Positions 1 through 6,156 are shown, numbered from the stretch's first letter. The stretch: 7,319 bases of DNA from an uncultured Clostridia bacterium (GCA_947176975.1 CAMWSW010000044.1:1-7319), one strand, 5' to 3'. The notes: generated by a model not told the origin, from the letters alone. Program-made: numbers and translations.

Positions 1-1091
1 GCGGCGGCATGGGCGAAAGATGCAATCTCGGATATAACAAATTGTTGCTCAACGTGGGCGGCTCTCCCCTGCTTGAAAAAACTCTCAACTGTTTTTGCCA
101 CGGCGACGTTTCCAAAATAATAATTGCCTATAATAAGAATGACAAGAGCGCCATTGAAGAAATTACTCAAGGCAAGGATAATATTATTCTCTGTGAAGGC
201 GGAGCGACTCGCAGCAAATCTATTTGCAACGCGCTTAAATGCGTGGAAGATAGTTGCGACTTCGTAATTATCCACGACGGCGCAAGGTGCTTTCTCCCCA
301 AAGACTGTCTTGTGAGATGTATGCAAGACGCTGCGCAATACGGCAACAGCGTACTTTACGTCAACAGCGTGGATTCTCTGCGTATCGTCGACGGCGACAA
401 CTCTCACCCAATAGATCGCGCCAAGATAGTACGCATCCAAACTCCTCAAATATTTAAAAAAGAAGAAATTATCAAGGCATACGATTTGGCGGACGGCAAA
501 GACTTTTCCGACGATGCCACGCTTTATGAAGAATTTATCAAAAAGCCAATTCACCTCACTCATGGCAGTGAAGCAAATATAAAGATCACCACCCCGTCGG
601 ATTGCAAAAATCTCAACGGCGGTTATTTAATCGGCAACGGCTGGGATACGCACCGATTGGACGTAGGCAGAAAGTTGATACTCGGCGGAGTTGAGATACC
701 TCACGATAAAGGACTTGTGGCGCACAGCGACGGCGACGTGCTTATACACGCCATTATGGACGCAATACTCTCTGCAATGCACGAAAGAGATATTGGCGTA
801 CTCTTCCCCGACACCGATAATAAATATAAAGATATTAGCAGCGTAAAATTGTTGCAAGAAGTGCTTAAACTTGTGAAGTCAAAGGAACTTGCCGTCAAAT
901 CGGTAAGCGCGGTAATTATGGCGCAAAAGCCAAAACTGTCGCCGCATATCCCCAATATTCAAAATAGCCTTGCAAATATAATAGGAATTGAAGAAAACTG
1001 CGTAAGCATATCCGCCACTACCACCGAAAAGCTTGGTATGGCAGGTCGCGAAGAAGGCATCAGCGTAAGCAGTGTAGCGGTATTGTATTGA
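1..1091 (+). CDS. ispDF: Bifunctional IspD/IspF, isoprenoid (MEP pathway) enzyme, 5'-truncated
   Basis: Fused cytosolic enzyme of the non-mevalonate isoprenoid pathway. The IspD half couples CTP to MEP, and the IspF half cyclises CDP-ME 2-phosphate to MEcPP. The frame is open to the left edge and the residues there read GGMGER, which is the IspD nucleotide-binding loop. The true start therefore lies outside the window, and the ATG at 9 is internal. Numbering from that ATG: loop lysine K11 (the usual PKQ is NKL here), GGATRSKS at 64-71, IIHDGAR at 87-93, IQTPQIF at 143-149, and the IspD end motif with NIKITTPSD at 190-198. IspF begins near 208 (IGNGWDTHRL), with metal ligands D213, H215 and H247, the AHSDGD loop at 238-243, and ATTTEKLG at 336-343. 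Both halves look intact, so both activities are likely. The stop is 2 bases from the end of the convergent neighbour. Confidence 0.96.
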   Translation, partial: GGMGERCNLGYNKLLLNVGGSPLLEKTLNCFCHGDVSKIIIAYNKNDKSAIEEITQGKDNIILCEGGATRSKSICNALKCVEDSCDFVIIHDGARCFLPKDCLVRCMQDAAQYGNSVLYVNSVDSLRIVDGDNSHPIDRAKIVRIQTPQIFKKEEIIKAYDLADGKDFSDDATLYEEFIKKPIHLTHGSEANIKITTPSDCKNLNGGYLIGNGWDTHRLDVGRKLILGGVEIPHDKGLVAHSDGDVLIHAIMDAILSAMHERDIGVLFPDTDNKYKDISSVKLLQEVLKLVKSKELAVKSVSAVIMAQKPKLSPHIPNIQNSLANIIGIEENCVSISATTTEKLGMAGREEGISVSSVAVLY

Positions 1092-1093
1092 AT

Positions 1094-1450
1094 TTACTCA
1101 TCTTGAGAATTATCAGATTGAGAACTATTCGGCGAAGCAAGCGCCTCCTGTCTTTCTTTTAAAAATTCTTTAAGCGATTTAATATATTTCTTAATCAATA
1201 TTACCTCGGAAAATACCAGTACCGCAACTACGCAAAGTCCGATAAAGGTCAAGACGAGCGCAGGGAAAATTTTTGCGCCCTCCAACATAAAACTAGCGAC
1301 AAGATACTTTGCCGAACATACGAATACAAGAATCGCAACTATAGCTACGACTATTACCCCAATCCCGCCGATAATGCTAAACGGCGTAATATAAAACCAC
1401 TGATATAACTTCATATCCTTTTTTGCTTTGTCCGTGTTCTTGTCTGCCAT
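1094..1450 (-). CDS. Small two-helix membrane protein, function unknown
   Basis: I do not recognise a family. The 118-residue product has a Lys/Asp-rich N-terminus, two strongly hydrophobic segments (about 22-46 and 61-86), a basic and probably helical stretch (87-104), and a Ser/Asn/Asp-rich acidic tail. Positive charge before helix 1 and after helix 2 suggests a hairpin with both ends in the cytoplasm. The ATG at 1450 has no Shine-Dalgarno site, and a good promoter sits so close that the transcript may start at that ATG. The in-frame ATG at 1414 (residue 13) has AAGGA only 1 base upstream, which is too tight, so I keep 1450 as the start. The tail contains a short direct repeat (TTGAGAA, twice, at about 1103-1128) that encodes similar Asn-Ser-Gln units. 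The gene is convergent with ispDF and has no visible terminator in the 2-base gap. Confidence 0.75.
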   Translation of the reverse strand: MADKNTDKAKKDMKLYQWFYITPFSIIGGIGVIVVAIVAILVFVCSAKYLVASFMLEGAKIFPALVLTFIGLCVVAVLVFSEVILIKKYIKSLKEFLKERQEALASPNSSQSDNSQDE

Positions 1451-1456
1451 ATGTTT

Positions 1457-1485
1457 ATTTTAACATAGAAATTTTATTTTGCAAA
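1457..1485 (-). promoter_or_regulatory. Sigma-A-type promoter for the small membrane protein
   Basis: Read on the minus strand: -35 TTTGCA (1480-1485, 4 of 6 consensus), a 17-base spacer, and -10 TAAAAT (1457-1462, 5 of 6) preceded by TGT, which makes an extended -10. The predicted transcription start, about 7 bases past the -10, falls at or next to the ATG at 1450, so a leaderless mRNA is implied if this promoter is used. The region is AT-rich, so a chance match is possible. Confidence 0.5.
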
Positions 1486-1508
1486 GTGTTTGTTTTTATT
1501 TTAATCTG

Positions 1509-1550
1509 TAGAGATTTCTCCGCTCCACTACGTTACGGTCGAAATGACAT
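1509..1550. repeat. Short palindromic intergenic element (dispersed-repeat type)
   Basis: The core is an imperfect hairpin. ATTTC (1514-1518) pairs with GAAAT (1541-1545), and CCG (1520-1522) pairs with CGG (1536-1538), leaving a 13-base loop and a small internal loop. On the minus strand it begins TGTCATTTCGACCG and ends GGAGAAATCTC. From memory, elements of this shape recur between genes in many gut Bacillota and Bacteroidota assemblies. Only one copy is in this window, so its repetitive nature is inferred. Confidence 0.5.
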
Positions 1551-1561
1551 AAGATTAGCGT

Positions 1562-1688
1562 ATGGCGAAAAGTGGTATTTGCATTAAGTACATCATTGTT
1601 TTGGGTTTTGCTATTTTCGAGATTAAGATTACTCTCACTAAAAAATATGCCAGTACTAATGCAAATTCTACTTGAGCCATTTCACCAT
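1562..1688. repeat. Long imperfect inverted repeat, possible decayed MITE or large hairpin
   Basis: The left arm contains a 17-base block (1570-1586) that matches the reverse complement of 1657-1673 at 15 of 17 positions. Inside it, GTAC at 1588-1591 pairs with GTAC at 1653-1656. Outside it, ATGGCGAAA (1562-1570) pairs with TTTCACCAT (1680-1688) with one mismatch, after a 6-base insertion in the right arm. The arms enclose about 61 bases of AT-rich sequence with no coding potential. Paired mismatches and a one-sided insertion look like an ageing terminal-inverted-repeat element. No clear target-site duplication is visible, and no transposase is nearby. Confidence 0.55.
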
Positions 1689-1702
1689 TTAACTACAACT
1701 GT

Positions 1703-2713
1703 TTAAAACTTTGGAATTACAAAGTGAAAGACGATTGCGACTATTGCAGCAAATAAAAAGAGTCCGCCGACTATTGCAAAGTTCTCTTTGATATGCTTGT
1801 TGGACTTAAATAAAAACGCAATGCCAAGTCCTGCATTGACGATTAGACCGCCGAGGCAAGAGCCGAAAGAGATCGTACCGCTCAAAAACAGTTCTGTAAT
1901 AACTACGCTGGACGCACAATTTGGGATAAGTCCGACGAGCGTAACCAAAATAGGTTGCAATACTCCGCTCTTTGACATAAATGCTGCAAGACGTTCTTCA
2001 CCTACGTAATATATGATAATGCCCATCACGATATTAAAAATCAAAATATACGCTAAAATCTTGAGAGTGTGCAACAATGGATGCACTAGATATTTCTTGA
2101 CGTTGCTCTCCTTGCCGTCGTCGATATGATGACCGCAACACCCTTTGTGTATATCCACTTCTTCGTCATCGTCATGGCCTTCGTGAGAATGGTCGTGAGT
2201 CTCTTCTTCGTGAATATGCTCCTCTGTGTGTATATGCCCATCTTCGTCGCTATGCTCATGAGTATGTTCTTGCGATTCTTCAATTTCTGCCGTTATCTTT
2301 GTGAGTTGCTTTTTGCCCGCAAGTCTTGCAAATAAATCTATTGCGTAACCTACAATCAACGCCAAAACAAACTTGGATAATATAAGCGCAAGAAGCTTGA
2401 GCCAAACGCCCTGTTCGTGAATATGCGAAAAAAGTATCGGCAACGCTTCGTCGGAAGTGGCGATAAACACTGCAAGCAACGCGCCAAGCGTGATTTGACG
2501 GCAGGAATATAAGTCGGACGCAAGCACGGAAAACCCGCATTGCGGAACTATGCCAAAACCTGCGCCGACTGCAACGGCGTAGTTTGATTTGAGTTTTGAA
2601 TTCATTTTGACGGCGATTTTTTGTTCGACAAGTTCAATGAGGATATAGAATACCAACAGTATCAAAGATAACTTGATCGTGTCCAAAAATGCGTCAAGCA
2701 AGACGTGCCACAT
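1703..2713 (-). CDS. Metal exporter permease with His-rich cytoplasmic/loop segment (ArsP_2, putative arsenic/manganese efflux family)
   Basis: Integral membrane transporter of 336 residues with about eight hydrophobic segments in a four-plus-four layout. The two halves carry matching motifs: GIVPQCGFS in the second segment (about 54-62) and GLIPNCASS in the sixth (about 271-279), as expected for an internally duplicated permease. The third segment has the ATSDEALPI motif. Between the halves, residues about 150-206 form a hydrophilic loop with 14 histidines, many Asp/Glu, and a Cys-Cys pair, which suggests binding of a divalent metal. The family is variously named putative manganese transporter or arsenic efflux protein, and the true substrate cannot be read from sequence; Zn, Mn or other metals are possible. 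An in-frame TTG at 2737 lies upstream of the predicted transcript start, whereas the ATG at 2713 has AAGGA 7 bases upstream, so 2713 is chosen. Confidence 0.88.
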   Translation of the reverse strand: MWHVLLDAFLDTIKLSLILLVFYILIELVEQKIAVKMNSKLKSNYAVAVGAGFGIVPQCGFSVLASDLYSCRQITLGALLAVFIATSDEALPILFSHIHEQGVWLKLLALILSKFVLALIVGYAIDLFARLAGKKQLTKITAEIEESQEHTHEHSDEDGHIHTEEHIHEEETHDHSHEGHDDDEEVDIHKGCCGHHIDDGKESNVKKYLVHPLLHTLKILAYILIFNIVMGIIIYYVGEERLAAFMSKSGVLQPILVTLVGLIPNCASSVVITELFLSGTISFGSCLGGLIVNAGLGIAFLFKSNKHIKENFAIVGGLFLFAAIVAIVFHFVIPKF

Positions 2714-2720
2714 AGTACAT

Positions 2721-2725
2721 TCCTT
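2721..2725 (-). promoter_or_regulatory. Ribosome binding site deciding the exporter start
   Basis: AAGGA on the minus strand (GAAGGA with the preceding base), 7 bases before the ATG at 2713. It fixes the start at residue Met-Trp-His-Val rather than the in-frame TTG 24 bases upstream. Confidence 0.85.
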
Positions 2726-2739
2726 CGATAAGTACAACT

Positions 2740-2767
2740 ATTATAAAACAAATTTGGAATATTTCAA
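2740..2767 (-). promoter_or_regulatory. Strong sigma-A-type promoter of the metal exporter
   Basis: Minus strand: -35 TTGAAA (2762-2767, 5 of 6 consensus), 16-base spacer, -10 TATAAT (2740-2745, perfect). Transcription should start near 2733, giving a leader of only about 20 bases before the ATG at 2713. That leaves no room for a metal riboswitch, so any control should act at the promoter. Confidence 0.8.
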
Positions 2768-2768
2768 A
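2753..2768. promoter_or_regulatory. Operator-like palindrome over the exporter -35 and spacer
   Basis: TTTGGAATATTTCAAA is a 16-base palindrome with a single mismatched pair (2757 with 2764), centred on AATATT. It covers the -35 box and much of the spacer, where a bound repressor would block RNA polymerase. Metal sensors of the Fur, DtxR/MntR and ArsR/SmtB families use AT-rich dyads in such places. Which regulator would bind here is not identifiable, and none is encoded in the window. Confidence 0.5.
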
Positions 2769-2792
2769 ATGAAAATACTGACAAAATAAAAA

Positions 2793-5312
2793 TTATGCTA
2801 CGGCTTGAGTTGACGCATCTGAATTTTTGTCAGGCAATGACAAAATTATCGTAACTACAGCCCCTGCCTTATATATTTTATTCTGCGAATCGCTAATATC
2901 GCCCCTGTCAACAATCAAATTGTAACCTCTTATCTTTGCTTTATTCACGCCTACTCTGCTTGCATAAATATTGAGAGCCTCTCTAATCTCGTCCGCCGAC
3001 ATCTCTTTGCCAAGCATAACGCAGAACGACTTTCCGTCAAGCGACACACCGCTCTTATCAATATACTCGAATACATAACTCATCTCTTTGACAGCGTCAA
3101 AATCTTGTGTCTCGTCGCCGTCGATATACAAATCAAAATTACGGTTATACTTGTTCATAACGATTCCCCAACTGTTCTTTTCCGTAATTTCAAGTTGCAT
3201 CTTGAAGTTGTCGTAATAATTGAACTGGGTATTTGCCACGTACTGCGAATATTGGTCGGAAGTATAATTGTCGACGTCCGCTCTTATCTCATCCGTAAAC
3301 AAGAAGTATCTGCCGTTGATGTATTCATAGCGACTGATCACGTCTTCTTCCTGTACGGCAACGACTATATTGCCCCAAGTAGCGTCTGTCAAAAACCACT
3401 TGCCCATTATTTGAACTTTATTCCAAGCGTGTCCGGCGTCGCCTTCTTTTGCATCTTTTAACTTGCCCGTTACGCGAACGCAATCTATACCTTCGATAGC
3501 GCACATCACGGCATACGCCTTTGACAGTCCGTCGCACACCGCCGCCCCGTTGAGGACGCCTTCAAGATAAAACGCATTGTATTTATAACTTGCCTCGGGC
3601 AAAGTAGTATAAGCAACGTTGTTGTCGTAATACACGTTGATTATAAGCCAATCGAATATGGCTCTTGCCTTTTGCAAATCGCTCATTCTGTCGTCGCAAA
3701 TTCCGCGCATAATTTCTTTGAACTTGTTGTATATTCTATAAGCTTGCGAACCGCTCGTCAGCAAAGGACGATAGCCGTGCGAAAGTACGTAAAATAGCTG
3801 GTCGGAAGTAGTACATTCATACTCGTCTTCGACGCAATTTATCGCAAAGTCGTCAAAATTTGCCCGTCTATTGCTGACGTAATTGTTGAATACGTGTCCT
3901 ATCTGCGGGTAATAATCTTTTTTCTCCGTTGCCGAAAGCGTAGCTTGATCGCCTAATTTTGAACTCATCCATAAATAACAAGAACTGTTATCGCACCAAT
4001 AACTCGATCCCAATATTCTTGGGAAAGTATTTTCGCTCAACGCTTTGGCAAGTTCTGCTTCGATTTTATCTTTACCGCTGACATAAGTAACCTTTATTGG
4101 AGTTCCTCTGTTGTCTTTGACGATATTATTAAAGAATACGAACTCCACGTACGCCAACATATCATCATAACTCTTAATTGACTTGATGTCGCTCAACTTA
4201 TACCAATTTCTATCCAAGAAGCCCGAATATACCTTATCTTCAAATCGAGCATAAAGCGTCAAATCCGCGTCGGGCATATAACGCAAATTGTGCCTTATTG
4301 TCATATCCTCGTCAATATACCAAACTAGCTTTTGACTGCCGTCTTGAGACAATGCTTCTGCCGGTCTTGTCAACGCCGTGCCGGGATATAACATTTCGTC
4401 GGCGTAGTCGCCCTCTACTTCGTCCGGCAAAACGTAAGACAACGTCTTCTTATAATCGAAATCGACGAATTTAGCGTAAAGCACGAGACTGCGCGCGAAT
4501 CCCGACAAAGAAGTCAATTTATCCTCGAATTTATTGTCAAGATACCACCCTACGAATTTCTTGTCGACTCTCGTCGCGTCTTTCAACGGGAAAATATTCT
4601 CCACTGTATATTCGCTCTTGTTGAGAGGGTCGTTATCTCCGCCGTTAAGCACGTACTGTATTGCGTAAGTTATGATAGAAAATTTCGCTGTAAAAGTCGC
4701 GCTTTGTTGTGGCAAAGAGTCTATATCCTCAAAATCCACTTCTTCTCCGCCATACGTCCAATATAAGAAGTCGTAACCGACTTTATTCACTTTAGGTACA
4801 GTTAGCTCCTCCACGCTTTTAACTTTTTGAATCAGTTTTCCGCTGACAAGCTCTGCGCCTTCCGCCGAGAACGTATACGTGACGTATTTGTCTTCTTCCT
4901 CGCCGCTGTTTCCGCTCGTAATTTCTCCGCTTGAGACGCTACCGCTAGGCAAATCTTTATCGCCTTCGTCGACTTTCTCGACGATTGCAAATTCTTTGGA
5001 CTTTTGTCCCTTGAAGTTACCTTTGCCGGTGATCGTAACGCGTCCGTTGCCTATCTCTATATTGTCGGAATACTCTACGTCGTAATCCGTGCCAAATTCC
5101 AAAACTCTGTTGATGTATTTGACGGATATCTCGGGTCTTATCTCCGCTCCCGTGTATTCGTAAGCCTCGGCTGAAAAAGTTATTTCGCACTTGTCGATTT
5201 CCGTCCTAAGCGCTTCGCTTATTCCGCTCAAATTACAAGCCGTCAACGAAAGTATCGCCGAAAGCAACAAGATTGATATTATTAAGGCTAAACGTCTTTG
5301 CGAATTTTTCAT
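2793..5312 (-). CDS. Surface lipoprotein with InlB-type repeats and a transglutaminase-like domain
   Basis: An 839-residue exported lipoprotein. Basic residues and a hydrophobic helix (about 6-23) lead to the lipobox LTAC, with Cys26 as the lipidation site. Next comes a beta-rich module (about 42-112) with the YTG, GTDYDVEY and VTITGKGNF signatures of MBG-like repeats, then a Ser/Gly/Glu linker. About three InlB/Listeria-Bacteroides-type repeats follow (about 145-360; marks include FVGWYLD, LYAKF, VWYIDED and LYARF). Residues 361-540 match nothing I know. A transglutaminase-like fold covers about 545-650 with a complete Cys-His-Asp triad: C593 in AVCDGLSKAY, H628 in GHAWNKV, D643 in TDATWGN. 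About 190 unassigned C-terminal residues remain. It probably acts outside the membrane as a protease, amidase or crosslinker on wall or protein substrates; which one is open. Start: GGAG 8 bases upstream, and the ATG overlaps the trmB stop as ATGA. Confidence 0.9.
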   Translation of the reverse strand: MKNSQRRLALIISILLLSAILSLTACNLSGISEALRTEIDKCEITFSAEAYEYTGAEIRPEISVKYINRVLEFGTDYDVEYSDNIEIGNGRVTITGKGNFKGQKSKEFAIVEKVDEGDKDLPSGSVSSGEITSGNSGEEEDKYVTYTFSAEGAELVSGKLIQKVKSVEELTVPKVNKVGYDFLYWTYGGEEVDFEDIDSLPQQSATFTAKFSIITYAIQYVLNGGDNDPLNKSEYTVENIFPLKDATRVDKKFVGWYLDNKFEDKLTSLSGFARSLVLYAKFVDFDYKKTLSYVLPDEVEGDYADEMLYPGTALTRPAEALSQDGSQKLVWYIDEDMTIRHNLRYMPDADLTLYARFEDKVYSGFLDRNWYKLSDIKSIKSYDDMLAYVEFVFFNNIVKDNRGTPIKVTYVSGKDKIEAELAKALSENTFPRILGSSYWCDNSSCYLWMSSKLGDQATLSATEKKDYYPQIGHVFNNYVSNRRANFDDFAINCVEDEYECTTSDQLFYVLSHGYRPLLTSGSQAYRIYNKFKEIMRGICDDRMSDLQKARAIFDWLIINVYYDNNVAYTTLPEASYKYNAFYLEGVLNGAAVCDGLSKAYAVMCAIEGIDCVRVTGKLKDAKEGDAGHAWNKVQIMGKWFLTDATWGNIVVAVQEEDVISRYEYINGRYFLFTDEIRADVDNYTSDQYSQYVANTQFNYYDNFKMQLEITEKNSWGIVMNKYNRNFDLYIDGDETQDFDAVKEMSYVFEYIDKSGVSLDGKSFCVMLGKEMSADEIREALNIYASRVGVNKAKIRGYNLIVDRGDISDSQNKIYKAGAVVTIILSLPDKNSDASTQAVA

Positions 5313-5992
5313 TTATTGCTCTCCGGCAAATATGCTTCAAGTCTGTATATCGGCATATCCATATCTGTATATTTGATTTCGTGTTCTGTCATTATATTAT
5401 CTTCAAAGTTCGAATTGTGCAAATCAAGCGTAACGTTTTTGAGCGCAAAACCGTTTTGCGACAACTCGCAAATAGAATACTCAAACATATTCATATTATC
5501 CGTCTTGTGATATATCTCTCCGCCTTTTGCCAATATATCATTGTATATATTCAAAAACTTGGCGTTTGTAAGTCTCTGTTTCTCATATCCTTTTTGCGGC
5601 AATGGCGTGGGAAAATTGATATGTATGCGCGACACGCTGTGAGGCGGAAAATAACTTTGCAAGCACTCTGCTCTCAATATCATAAAGCGCACGTTGGAGA
5701 GTCCCTCTTTCTTGGCTCTCTCGCAAGCCTCGACGATTACGTTGGAAAGCATCTCTATAGCTATATAGTTGACGTGGGGATTGCGCTTTGCAAGATTGGT
5801 AATAAACATACCCTTTCCGCAACCTATCTCCAACTCAACAGCGTTGTTATTACCGAAGACCTGCTTGAAATCTATGTAGTCTTTTTTTGCAACGGAAGTC
5901 TTCATATTGAGATCGGCAATAGTGCGCTCGATTATCAAATCGCTCACTTCTTCAAGACGCTCGTCTAGATTATGCTTTCTTCGCATCCTCAT
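5309..5992 (-). CDS. trmB: tRNA (guanine-46-N7)-methyltransferase TrmB, with altered catalytic motif
   Basis: Cytosolic SAM-dependent enzyme that makes m7G46 in the tRNA variable loop. At 227 residues it is of normal family length. It begins MRMRRK, the usual Bacillota TrmB start. SAM motif I is EIGCGKG at 55-61, with acidic residue E80 (YIAIE) at the end of strand 2. Later motifs are normal: KTDN at 163-166, DLHNSN at 190-195, and MTEHE at 201-205. The odd part is residues 126-141, NFPTPLPQKGYEKQRL, where most relatives read close to NFSDPWPKKRHxKRRL. The Asp, Trp, Arg and His of that catalytic/tRNA-contact motif are replaced by Thr, Leu, Gly and Tyr, with no sign of a frameshift. The protein may be a diverged lineage form or have changed activity. 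Start: GGAGG 6 bases before the ATG. First gene of an operon with the downstream lipoprotein. Confidence 0.93.
   Translation of the reverse strand: MRMRRKHNLDERLEEVSDLIIERTIADLNMKTSVAKKDYIDFKQVFGNNNAVELEIGCGKGMFITNLAKRNPHVNYIAIEMLSNVIVEACERAKKEGLSNVRFMILRAECLQSYFPPHSVSRIHINFPTPLPQKGYEKQRLTNAKFLNIYNDILAKGGEIYHKTDNMNMFEYSICELSQNGFALKNVTLDLHNSNFEDNIMTEHEIKYTDMDMPIYRLEAYLPESNK
5321..5324 (-). promoter_or_regulatory. Ribosome binding site of the lipoprotein inside trmB
   Basis: GGAG on the minus strand, 8 bases before the ATG at 5312, within the last codons of trmB. Together with the ATGA stop/start overlap it indicates translational coupling from trmB. Confidence 0.75.
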
Positions 5993-5998
5993 ACGCTT

Positions 5999-6003
5999 CC
6001 TCC
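5999..6003 (-). promoter_or_regulatory. Ribosome binding site of trmB
   Basis: GGAGG on the minus strand, 6 bases before the ATG at 5992. It favours Met1 over the nearby Met3 of MRMRRK, in agreement with the conserved family start. Confidence 0.85.
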
Positions 6004-6042
6004 GTTTGCCTCGCCCGTTAAATAATATTCAATGGCAATACT

Positions 6043-6071
6043 ATTCTAACATTTTTTAAATCGTTTGTCTA
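6043..6071 (-). promoter_or_regulatory. Sigma-A-type promoter of the trmB-lipoprotein operon
   Basis: Minus strand: -35 TAGACA (6066-6071, 5 of 6 consensus), 17-base spacer, and -10 TAGAAT (6043-6048, 5 of 6) preceded by TGT, an extended -10. Transcription should begin near 6036, giving a leader of about 43 bases that ends in the GGAGG site. It lies just downstream of the terminator that closes the preceding unit, as expected for an independent operon. Confidence 0.75.
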
Positions 6072-6090
6072 TATACTTTTATAAATATAT

Positions 6091-6120
6091 AAAAAGTGGT
6101 AAAATTTTACCACCTTTTAA
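6091..6120 (-). terminator. Intrinsic terminator of the nanA-mrp unit
   Basis: GTGGTAAAATTTTACCAC (6096-6113) is a perfect 18-base palindrome. On the minus strand it is preceded by AAAAG and followed by a T-run (TTTTTATATATTT), giving a stem plus U-tract about 45 bases past the mrp stop. T residues also follow on the plus strand, so it could work in both directions, but no plus-strand gene enters it. Confidence 0.8.
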
Positions 6121-6156
6121 AAATTTGATTTCTTAATTGAAGCAGTATTTAACCTC

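Larger units (their letters stand above)
1451..1702. other. Gene-free gap carrying repeats
   Basis: This 252-base stretch between the exporter and the small membrane protein has no credible coding sequence or RNA gene. It holds the promoter nearest 1450, a short palindromic element at 1509-1550, and a long imperfect inverted repeat with outer limits about 1562 and 1688. Each is listed separately. The exporter ends at 1703 with no GC-rich stem plus T-run terminator directly after it. Confidence 0.7.

Noticed and set aside
1620..1640. Short hairpin GAG...CTC inside the long inverted repeat as an exporter terminator
   Set aside because: The stem is too short and AT-rich, and no T-run follows it on the minus strand.
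2714..2737. In-frame TTG start adding 8 residues to the metal exporter
   Set aside because: It lies upstream of the predicted transcription start and has no ribosome binding site, while the ATG at 2713 has AAGGA 7 bases away.
2714..2792. Manganese (yybP-ykoY) riboswitch ahead of the exporter
   Set aside because: Only about 20 bases separate the predicted transcription start from the ATG, too little for any riboswitch.
2738..2792. Terminator for the lipoprotein gene
   Set aside because: Only a weak AT-rich stem of 5-6 pairs is present and it overlaps the exporter promoter; not enough to call.
3105..3461. A 118-codon open frame on the plus strand
   Set aside because: Antisense to the transglutaminase-like domain; it has no ribosome binding site that stands out and no family resemblance.
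5273..5968. A 231-codon open frame on the plus strand
   Set aside because: It lies entirely antisense to trmB and the start of the lipoprotein gene, both clearly coding; the translation has no recognisable motif and looks like a shadow.
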